A DNA stretch of 14,727 nucleotides. Source: Zeimonas sp041678445 (lineage in GTDB: Bacteria > Pseudomonadota > Gammaproteobacteria > Burkholderiales > Burkholderiaceae_E). The position numbers and the translations under genes were made by a program. This document shows, in pieces, positions 1 through 5,933 of the stretch (within the stretch, counting starts at the first letter, position 1; each line of letters begins with the position of its first letter). The stretch covers positions 1-14,727 of the forward strand of contig JBAYOD010000061.1 of assembly GCA_041678445.1 (NCBI GenBank). Reading direction: 5' to 3'. The notes under the pieces were generated by a model that searched no databases, had not been told where the DNA came from, and worked only from the letters and a program-made list of their open reading frames with translations.

Positions 1-43
1 CAGGGCTCGGGGCCACGCGCGTCAGCGCGCACCAATCATCTGA

Positions 44-113
44 CTTGCCGCCGACTGTCTGAGCGCAGCGAGCGCCGCAAAGCGGCGGGAGCGAAGCGAG
101 TTTCGGCGGCAGG
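44..113. repeat. REP-like nested inverted/direct repeat
   Basis: Outer arms GCCGCCGA (47-54) and TCGGCGGC (103-110) are perfectly complementary, and a few more flanking pairs (G-U allowed) extend them to about 44-113. Inside are two near-identical 12-mers, GAGCGCAGCGAG (61-72) and GAGCGAAGCGAG (89-100), flanking a small hairpin CGCCGC-AAA-GCGGCG (73-87). This nested design resembles bacterial REP/BIME-type intergenic repeats. It lies about 120 bp downstream of the iorAB stop and could fold in that mRNA's 3' tail, but no T-tract follows on the minus strand, so a simple intrinsic terminator is not supported. Membership of a genome-wide family is inference. Confidence 0.6.
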
Positions 114-138
114 CCACGAGCGCGAGCACCACAGGGAA

Positions 139-156
139 CCCCTGCGCCAGCAGGGG
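139..156. repeat. Short perfect hairpin downstream of iorAB
   Basis: CCCCTGC (139-145) and GCAGGGG (150-156) form a 7-bp perfect stem with a 4-nt loop. It lies about 75 bp past the iorAB stop. No U-rich run follows in the minus-strand direction, so it may be an mRNA-stabilising hairpin or part of a Rho-dependent 3' end rather than a classical terminator. Confidence 0.4.
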
Positions 157-159
157 CAA

Positions 160-208
160 GCACCCGGCGCCGGCCCCCCGCCCAGCCCCCGCACCTTGGC
201 CCGCCCCG
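160..208 (-). other. G-rich tract, possible G-quadruplex in iorAB 3' region
   Basis: On the plus strand there are C-runs at 163-165, 174-179, 181-183, 186-190, 200-202 and 204-207. The minus strand, which is the coding strand of iorAB, therefore has six G-runs of three or more within about 45 nt. Four-run combinations need one loop of 8-9 nt, slightly longer than the usual G4 search rule. The rest of 1-230 shows no plausible gene. Confidence 0.3.
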
Positions 209-230
209 GACGTTCGAACGCGAACCGCTA

Positions 231-3200
231 TCAGGCCGCCGAGCGCAGCGGCTGGGCCGAATCGAACGCCTGCAGCAGTTCGGTGCGATGACGCACGGCT
301 GCTGCCAGGTTGCGCGCCTTCACGTGCCCGAAGCCGCGGATCTTCTCCGGAACCGACGCGATCTGCACCGCAATCGCGAGGTTGTTGTGGTTCAGGCGGT
401 CCAGCAAGCCTTCGATCGTGCGCTGGTACTCGTCGATCAGCGCCCGCTCTTCACGACGCTCGTCAGTCCGCCCGAAAACGTCGAGCGGTGTGCCGCGCAG
501 ACCCTTGAGCCGGGCCAGAATGCCGAACAGCTTGAACACCCATGGGCCATATTCCTTCTTGATCAGCTCGCCCTTGGCATTGCGCTTGGCCACCAGCGGC
601 GGCGCGAGATGGAAACTCAGCGTGTAGTCGCCATCGAACTGCTGCTTGAGCTTCTCGGCGAAGCCGCCATTGGTATAGAGCCGCGCCACCTCGTACTCGT
701 CCTTGTAGGCCATCAGCTTCGCGAAGTAACGGGCGACCGCCTCGGTCAGCTTCAGCGCACCGGCCTCGCCGGCCACCCGCTTCTCGGCGTCGCGAACCTT
801 GGCCACCAGATCGGTATAGCGCTTCGCATACCGGGCGTTCTGGTAGCCGGTCAGGAATTCCGTCCGGTGAGCGATCAGCTCGTCGAGCGACATCTGTGCC
901 GGCTTGCGCACGATGCTGATCGCAGTGGCCGGCGTGGCCGCCCTTTCGACCCGCTCCAGATCGACCGCGGCAACGCGGCCCCAGGCGAATGCGTTGCGGT
1001 TCTGGTCGATCGCGACGCCGTTCAGCTCGATCGCGCGTTCGATCGCGGCAGCCGAGACCGGCACCAGCCCACGCTGCCAGGCGTAGCCGAGCATGAAGAG
1101 GTTGGTTGCGATCGCATCGCCGAGCAGCGCCGTCGCCAGCCGCTGGCCGTCGAGGAAATCGACTGCGGCCCGGTCGCCGACGGCCTCGACGACGGCCGTC
1201 TCCATTTCGCCCAGGGGGAACTTCCAGTCGGCATTGCGGGTGAACTCGGCAGTCGGCGTCGAGGCCACATTGACGACGGCCCGGGTGCGGCCGGGAATCA
1301 TCCGCAGCAAGGCCTCGTTGCCGGCCGTGACGACGATGTCGCAGCCGAGCACAGCGTCGGCCGCCGCCGCACCGACCCGCGGTGCGTAGAGCGGCTCACC
1401 GGGTGCGCCGAAGCGGATGTAGCTGAGCACTGCGCCGTTCTTCTGAGCCAGGCCCGTCACGTCGAGCACCGTCACGTTCTTGCCTTCCAGGTGCGCGGCC
1501 ATTCCGAGCAGCGCACCGATCGTGACGACGCCAGTACCGCCGATGCCGGTCACCAGCATCGAATAGGCCCCGTCGACTGCGGGCAGTGTGGCGGCCGGCA
1601 GTTCGGCCGCCAGCGATTGCGCGATCGAGGTCTTGCGGGTTGCCGGCGCAGTTTCACCCTGCCCGGCCTGGCCGCCCGCTGCCTTCGCGTCGCTGACCGG
1701 GGTCAGGCGGCGCAGCTTGCCGCCGTTCACCGACACGAAGCTCGGGCAGAAGCCATCGACGCAGGAGTAGTCCTTGTTGCATGACGACTGGTTGATCTTG
1801 CGCTTGCGGCCGAACTCGGTTTCCACCGGCTCGACCGACACGCAGTTCGACTTCACGCCGCAATCGCCACAGCCTTCGCAGACCGCCTCGTTGATGAACA
1901 CCCTGCGCGCCGGATCGGGGAACTCGCCCCGCTTGCGCCGGCGGCGCTTCTCGGCCGCGCAGGTCTGGTCGTAGATCAGCACCGACACGCCCGGGTACTC
2001 GCGCAGCTCGCGCTGTACTTCGTCGAGCCGACTGCGGTGATAGACACCGACCGACGAGTCGAAGTAACCCGCCGGATACTTGCCGGGCTCGTCGGTGACG
2101 ACGACGACCTTCTCGACGCCCTCGGCCGCCACCTGGCGCGCGATCATGCGCGGCGAGAGCTCGCCGTCGTGCTTCTGGCCGCCGGTCATGGCGACCGCGT
2201 CGTTGAACAGGATCTTGTAGGTCATCGGCGCCTTGGCCGCGACCGCCTGACGGATGGCCAGCGAGCCCGAATGGAAGTAGGTGCCGTCGCCGAGATTCTG
2301 GAACACGTGCCGGGTTTCAGTGAACGGGAACTGCCCGACCCAGTTCGTTCCTTCGGCCCCCATGTGGGTGAAGGTGTCGGTGCTGCGGTCCATCCACTGC
2401 GACATGTAGTGACAGCCGATGCCGGCCAGCGCCCGCGACCCCTCGGGAACGCGGGTCGAGGTATTGTGCGGGCAGCCCGAACAGAAATACGGAATCCGAC
2501 TGATCGACGGCAGCTGGGTGACCAGCGCCTGCTCACGCGCAGCGATCTCGGCCAGCCGGCGCTCGCTGCGCGCCAGGGCTTCAGTGAGCGAGCCACCGCG
2601 CGCGTCGTTTCCGCCGGCCTCGGCCCAGCGGCGCAGACGTGCGACGATCGTGCGGGCGCAGATCGCCGGCGACAGCTCGCCCCATTCGGGCAGCAGCAGC
2701 GCGCCGTTCTCGTCGACCTTGCCGGTGATCAGCGGGCGCTGCGCCAGCGGGTAGAGTTGCTCGCGCAACTGCGCTTCGATCAGCGAGCGCTTCTCCTCGA
2801 TGACCAGGACTTCCGCACAGCCCTCGCAGAAGGCGCGGATGCCTTCGGGCTCCAGCGGCCAGGGCATGGCGACCTTGTAGACCTTCAGGCCGATCGCACG
2901 TGCGGTCGCCTCGTCGATCCCGAGTTCGGCAAGTGCCTGCATCGTGTCCAGCCAGCTCTTGCCGGTGCTGACGATGCCCAGGCGGGCCGGTTCGCCGTCG
3001 GCCCGGCCGAAGACGTTGCGATCGAGGCGATTGGCGCGGGCCCAGGCCAGCGCCGCCGGGATCTTCCAGCGCGTGAGCCGTTCCTCCATCTTCAGGAACG
3101 GCTCTTCGGGCCAGCGCAGGTTCAGGCCACCTTCCGGCATCACGAAGCCGTCCGGCGTGACCGGCTTGATCCGGTCGGGCGAGACGTCGGCGATGCCGGC

Positions 3201-3842
3201 GACCTCGATGGTATCGGTGACCGCCTTGAAGCCGACCCACAACCCGGTGTAGCGCGACATCTCGAAGCCGAGCAAACCCAGGTCGATGTAGTCCTGTACG
3301 GTGGCCGGCGCCAGCACCGGGATCGACACCGCCTGGAAGATGAAGTCGGTCTGCGCCGCCATCGTCGAGGACTTGGCGCCGTGGTCGTCACCGGCCAGCG
3401 CGAGCACGCCGCCGTGGCGCGCCGTACCGGCCTGGTTGGCGTGACGCAGCGCGTCGCCGGAGCGGTCGACACCCGGCCCCTTGCCGTACCAGATCCCGAA
3501 CACGCCGTCGTACTTGCCGCCGGGGAACAGGTTCAGCTGCTGGGTGCCCCAGAGCGCCGTCGCCGCCAGGTCTTCGTTGACGCCGGGCACGAACTTGACG
3601 TGGTGCTGTTCGAGGTGCTTGCGGGCTCTGAGCAAGGCCTGATCGTAGCCGCCGACCGGCGAACCGCGGTAGCCCGACAGGTAGCCGGCGGTGTTCAGGC
3701 CGGCCGCCACGTCGCGGCGGCGCTGCATCAGTGGCAGCCGGACCAGTGCCTGGGTACCGGTGATGTAGACCGCGCCACTGTCGGCCTCGTATTTATCCTC
3801 CAGCGTCACCTGTCGCAGGGCGGGATCGAGGGGTGCGTTCAT
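231..3842 (-). CDS. Fused indolepyruvate:ferredoxin oxidoreductase (IorA-IorB)
   Basis: Probable 2-oxoacid (indolepyruvate/aryl-pyruvate):ferredoxin oxidoreductase, which oxidatively decarboxylates aryl-pyruvates from aromatic amino acid transamination to aryl-acetyl-CoA using TPP and Fe-S clusters in the cytoplasm. At 1203 residues it is the single-chain form. The IorA-like part (about 25-700) has a TPP-binding core GDGTYFHSG (518-526) followed by NDAVAMTGGQ (547-556), and a CSGCPHN motif (454-460). Cysteines 655, 658, 661, 667 and 688, 694, 699 probably ligate one or two Fe-S clusters in spacing unlike a standard two-cluster ferredoxin. A low-complexity linker (about 716-757) leads to the IorB-like gamma domain (about 758-960, with GIGGTGVVTIG near 766). 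A long C-terminal region of unclear role follows. The ATG is preceded by AGGAGAG at good spacing. It sits 47 bp downstream of an IclR regulator, probably co-transcribed. The exact substrate is not provable from sequence. Confidence 0.93.
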   Translation of the reverse strand: MNAPLDPALRQVTLEDKYEADSGAVYITGTQALVRLPLMQRRRDVAAGLNTAGYLSGYRGSPVGGYDQALLRARKHLEQHHVKFVPGVNEDLAATALWGTQQLNLFPGGKYDGVFGIWYGKGPGVDRSGDALRHANQAGTARHGGVLALAGDDHGAKSSTMAAQTDFIFQAVSIPVLAPATVQDYIDLGLLGFEMSRYTGLWVGFKAVTDTIEVAGIADVSPDRIKPVTPDGFVMPEGGLNLRWPEEPFLKMEERLTRWKIPAALAWARANRLDRNVFGRADGEPARLGIVSTGKSWLDTMQALAELGIDEATARAIGLKVYKVAMPWPLEPEGIRAFCEGCAEVLVIEEKRSLIEAQLREQLYPLAQRPLITGKVDENGALLLPEWGELSPAICARTIVARLRRWAEAGGNDARGGSLTEALARSERRLAEIAAREQALVTQLPSISRIPYFCSGCPHNTSTRVPEGSRALAGIGCHYMSQWMDRSTDTFTHMGAEGTNWVGQFPFTETRHVFQNLGDGTYFHSGSLAIRQAVAAKAPMTYKILFNDAVAMTGGQKHDGELSPRMIARQVAAEGVEKVVVVTDEPGKYPAGYFDSSVGVYHRSRLDEVQRELREYPGVSVLIYDQTCAAEKRRRRKRGEFPDPARRVFINEAVCEGCGDCGVKSNCVSVEPVETEFGRKRKINQSSCNKDYSCVDGFCPSFVSVNGGKLRRLTPVSDAKAAGGQAGQGETAPATRKTSIAQSLAAELPAATLPAVDGAYSMLVTGIGGTGVVTIGALLGMAAHLEGKNVTVLDVTGLAQKNGAVLSYIRFGAPGEPLYAPRVGAAAADAVLGCDIVVTAGNEALLRMIPGRTRAVVNVASTPTAEFTRNADWKFPLGEMETAVVEAVGDRAAVDFLDGQRLATALLGDAIATNLFMLGYAWQRGLVPVSAAAIERAIELNGVAIDQNRNAFAWGRVAAVDLERVERAATPATAISIVRKPAQMSLDELIAHRTEFLTGYQNARYAKRYTDLVAKVRDAEKRVAGEAGALKLTEAVARYFAKLMAYKDEYEVARLYTNGGFAEKLKQQFDGDYTLSFHLAPPLVAKRNAKGELIKKEYGPWVFKLFGILARLKGLRGTPLDVFGRTDERREERALIDEYQRTIEGLLDRLNHNNLAIAVQIASVPEKIRGFGHVKARNLAAAVRHRTELLQAFDSAQPLRSAA

Positions 3843-3889
3843 GAAACTCTCCTGTCCGGGCCGGGCCCGATCTTCTGTTCTCTCGGATA

Positions 3890-4645
3890 TCAGTGTGCGT
3901 CGAGGTGGCCCAGCTTGCGGGACACCCGCTGGGCGGCCGTACGGATCATCTCGACATAGCTCGCCTCGCCGTCGGCGAAGCGGTAGGTCGGAATCGAGAC
4001 ACTCATTGCCGCAATGGCCTTGCCTTCGTCGTTGAAGACCGGCGCCGCCACGCAGGTCAGCCCCGGGACGATCTCTTCACGGTCGAAAGCAAATCCCCGT
4101 TCGCGGATCGCCGCCAGCTCGCGCTGCAAGCCGGAAAGGCTGGTGATCGTGGCCGGTGTGTACGGAACAAGTTCGACATCGCCGAACATACGTAAAACCT
4201 CATCCCAACTGCGTTGAGCCAGCAGCATCTTGCCGCAGGCTGAGCAATGCGCCGGCTGGCGCAGGCCGACTCGCGACATCAGTACCTGGGTGGCCAGCGA
4301 CGCCTGGACCTTCTCGACGATGACCGCCTGATGCCGTTCGAGCACCATCAGATGGCTCGACTCGCCATGCCGTTCGACGAGATCCTGCATGGCGCGCCGC
4401 GCCTCGCGGACCAGCGGTGTGGCCTCCAACAGCATCTGGTTGAGCTCGAACAGCCGCCAGCCGAGCCGGAAGCGGCCCCGCGGCGTGCGCTCGACCAGCC
4501 CTTGCCCGGCCAGGCTCGTCAGGATTTCGCTGATCGTCGACTTCGGCCACGACAGCTCGGCCGCCAGTTCCGTCACACTCAGTTCGGTGCGATCGAACGA
4601 ATACAGGGACAGGATCCTGCCGATCTTGTGGACGATCTGCCGCAT
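3890..4645 (-). CDS. IclR-family transcriptional regulator
   Basis: A 251-residue regulator with an N-terminal winged helix-turn-helix (about 1-65; recognition helix region around PKSTISEILTSL, 34-45) and a C-terminal effector-binding domain (about 75-248). Family hallmarks include RVGLRQPAHCSACGKMLLA (125-143) and the GFAFDREE...PGLTCVAAPVF stretch near 190-209. IclR proteins typically control neighbouring catabolic genes and bind small acids, here perhaps an aryl-pyruvate or arylacetate (inference). The ATG at 4645 has a strong GGAGGTGA ribosome site a few bases upstream; another ATG just before that site is out of frame. iorAB starts 47 bp after its stop on the same strand, so it probably regulates its own operon through the palindromes at 4713-4733. 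Confidence 0.93.
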   Translation of the reverse strand: MRQIVHKIGRILSLYSFDRTELSVTELAAELSWPKSTISEILTSLAGQGLVERTPRGRFRLGWRLFELNQMLLEATPLVREARRAMQDLVERHGESSHLMVLERHQAVIVEKVQASLATQVLMSRVGLRQPAHCSACGKMLLAQRSWDEVLRMFGDVELVPYTPATITSLSGLQRELAAIRERGFAFDREEIVPGLTCVAAPVFNDEGKAIAAMSVSIPTYRFADGEASYVEMIRTAAQRVSRKLGHLDAH

Positions 4646-4677
4646 GCGGCCTCACCTCCATGCTGCCGGGGCGCCTC

Positions 4678-4706
4678 AGTATGAACGCTGCCTTCCGGTC
4701 CCGCAA
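4678..4706 (-). promoter_or_regulatory. Candidate sigma-70 promoter of iclR-iorAB
   Basis: On the minus strand TTGCGG (4706-4701) and CATACT (4683-4678) are separated by exactly 17 bp. The matches to consensus are modest (3/6 and 4/6). The start site would fall about 25 nt upstream of the iclR ATG, leaving room for its ribosome site. The weak boxes and the palindromic site directly upstream would suit an activator-dependent promoter. Confidence 0.35.
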
Positions 4707-4712
4707 GGTGTT

Positions 4713-4733
4713 TGTTCGGCCATGTCGAACATG
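4713..4733. promoter_or_regulatory. Candidate IclR operator, overlapping palindromes
   Basis: TGTTCG (4713-4718) and CGAACA (4726-4731) form a 6-bp inverted repeat with a 7-nt spacer. Overlapping it is CATGT-CGA-ACATG (4721-4733). The pair lies immediately upstream of the proposed -35 box of the iclR gene. GTTCG-type half-sites are known in operators of the PobR/PcaU branch of IclR regulators; assignment to this regulator is inference. Confidence 0.4.
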
Positions 4734-4876
4734 ATCCAAAATGCGACGACTGCCCTCTGCATCGGGCTCCCCGGCCCAAGGGCCTTCTCCCCTGCCCCGA
4801 AGGCCTTCGTGGCTGGAGACGCCCGCGCCCCGGAGACCTTCGGGTGACCGCGTTTCGCGGGTGGCCAGCGTGCGAC
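4734..4876. other. Intergenic region with alternative hairpins, no gene seen
   Basis: Between the cinA-like stop (4877) and the iclR operator there is no credible coding frame. It holds repeated GAAGG/CCTTC blocks that can pair in alternative ways: GGCCTTC (4781-4787) with GAAGGCC (4799-4805), the 12-bp palindrome CGAAGGCCTTCG (4798-4809), CCCGAAGG (4796-4803) with CCTTCGGG (4837-4844), and CCGCG-TTT-CGCGG (4848-4860). The last is 16 bp past the cinA-like stop and could help end that transcript, but there is no T-tract. Confidence 0.45.
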
Positions 4877-5656
4877 TCAGCCGATCGCCGCCCCCAGGGC
4901 TCGTGTCCCCTGTTCGAGGCGCTCGAAGGCAGGTCCGACCAGATGATCCGGTCCCTTGACTCCGAGTTCGATATGCCGGCGGCTGCCGTCCTCGCCTACC
5001 GACGGCAGGCTGAATGTCTTGACCCCCGGGAAATCGCGCTCGATCTGCTCCAGCAGCGGGGTCACCGTCGACTCCGGCAGATCGTAGGCGAGAAAGGAGC
5101 GCTCGGCCCGGCGCTCGCGATGAAACAGGTCGGCAAAGCGATGATCGAGCGCCCATTCGATCATCGGCCAGGCCATCACCGGAAAGCCTGGCGTGAAGAA
5201 ATGATTGCGGATCTCGAAGCCGGGAATCCGGTTGTACGGATTCGGGAGGATGGCCGATCCAACCGGAAACTCCCCCATCTTCAGCCGCTGGCGATTCTCC
5301 GGCAGGTTCATGTCCGCGCTGCCGCCGCCCTCGGCAGCCATCTCGGCGACGCGCTGCGTGATCAGCCTGGCCGCTTCCGGGTGCAGCTCGAGTTCCAGTC
5401 CCAGGGCCAGGCCGGCAGCCTGCCGGGTACGGTCGTCGGGGGTGGCGCCGATGCCGCCGCAGCAGAACACCGCGTCACCCGACGCGAAACTGCGTCGCAG
5501 GGCGGCCACCAGCGGGTCGAGATCGTCGCCGAAGTACTCGGCCCAGCTCAGGCGCAGCCCGCGCGCGGCAAGCAGCTCGACGACCTTCGGGAAATGCTTG
5601 TCCTGGCGCCGGCCCGAGAGGATCTCGTCGCCGATGATGATCAATCCGAAGTTCAT
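4877..5656 (-). CDS. CinA N-domain / molybdopterin-binding fold protein
   Basis: A 259-residue protein of the CinA N-terminal (COG1058) family, which has the MoaB/MogA molybdopterin-binding fold. Hallmarks are GLIIIGDEILSG (4-15) and CCGGIGATPDDRT (65-77), the usual GGxGxTxDDxT motif. Full-length CinA also has a C-terminal PncC-type nicotinamide-nucleotide amidase domain. This protein ends before it, so it is the single-domain form often annotated 'competence/damage-inducible protein A' or 'molybdopterin-binding protein'. In related families this domain has been linked to ADP-ribose pyrophosphatase activity; the substrate here is unknown. The ATG is supported by the immediate start of the conserved first beta-strand, although the ribosome site is weak. 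It diverges from katA and shares the 277-bp spacer with it. Confidence 0.88.
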   Translation of the reverse strand: MNFGLIIIGDEILSGRRQDKHFPKVVELLAARGLRLSWAEYFGDDLDPLVAALRRSFASGDAVFCCGGIGATPDDRTRQAAGLALGLELELHPEAARLITQRVAEMAAEGGGSADMNLPENRQRLKMGEFPVGSAILPNPYNRIPGFEIRNHFFTPGFPVMAWPMIEWALDHRFADLFHRERRAERSFLAYDLPESTVTPLLEQIERDFPGVKTFSLPSVGEDGSRRHIELGVKGPDHLVGPAFERLEQGTRALGAAIG

Positions 5657-5786
5657 GAAGGCATCCGAAAGTCTGGAAAAACGGCGGGCCCGGACGGACC
5701 CGGCTCAGGCCGGCAACGCGCGCTGCTCGGCAAGGCGCGCCAGCGAATAATGGCCGAATGATGATAACGGCGCGGCGAGGCAGCTC

Positions 5787-5823
5787 ATAGTCGATTGCTA
5801 TTGTTGCTATTCGTTTAATTGTC
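5787..5823 (+). promoter_or_regulatory. OxyR-like binding site upstream of katA
   Basis: ATAG (5787-5790), 7 nt, CTAT (5798-5801) is a perfect proximal half of the OxyR consensus ATAG-N7-CTAT-N7-ATAG-N7-CTAT. The distal half (ATTC at 5809-5812 and TGTC at 5820-5823) is degenerate. A 9-bp near-tandem repeat, TTGCTATTG and TTGCTATTC (5795-5812), overlaps it. The site ends exactly where the -35 box begins, the arrangement expected for OxyR activation of catalase. OxyR itself is not encoded in the window. Confidence 0.55.
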
Positions 5824-5852
5824 TTGGCATTGATCGACCTTGTCGCTAGAGT
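5824..5852 (+). promoter_or_regulatory. Sigma-70 promoter of katA
   Basis: TTGGCA (5824-5829, 5/6 to the -35 consensus) and TAGAGT (5847-5852, 4/6 to the -10 consensus) are separated by 17 bp. The predicted start is near 5859, giving a 5' leader of about 75 nt before the katA ATG. The OxyR-like site lies directly upstream. Confidence 0.5.
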
Positions 5853-5933
5853 GGTCATCCAATGTCGTTGCCGGAATCAGGGCGGCGCTGAGTCACGATA
5901 CTCACCCGAGTCACAACACCACAGGAGAACGCG

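Larger units (their letters stand above)
5657..5933. other. Divergent spacer between cinA-like gene and katA
   Basis: This 277-bp region contains no credible gene. The half next to the cinA-like gene is GC-rich with no clear promoter. The central part (5785-5830) is conspicuously AT-rich against the surroundings and holds the OxyR-like site and the katA promoter. The katA end has the ribosome site AGGAGA six bases before the ATG. Confidence 0.7.

Noticed and set aside
288..1784. 498-codon open frame antisense to iorAB
   Set aside because: A mirror frame of a GC-rich gene: composition is Arg/His/Gln/Asp-rich with no recognisable motif, and the minus strand encodes a clear Ior enzyme throughout.
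2037..3959. 640-codon open frame antisense to iorAB
   Set aside because: Same mirror-frame effect; no ribosome site or domain, and repeated low-complexity Arg/Asp/His/Gln composition.
4798..4809. Perfect 12-bp palindrome CGAAGGCCTTCG as a regulator site
   Set aside because: It is too far upstream of the proposed iclR promoter and is better explained as one of several overlapping GAAGG/CCTTC pairings; not called as an operator.
4200..5156. 318-codon minus frame overlapping iclR and the cinA-like gene
   Set aside because: It overlaps two well-supported genes out of frame, with Arg/Gly/Pro-rich composition and no motif.
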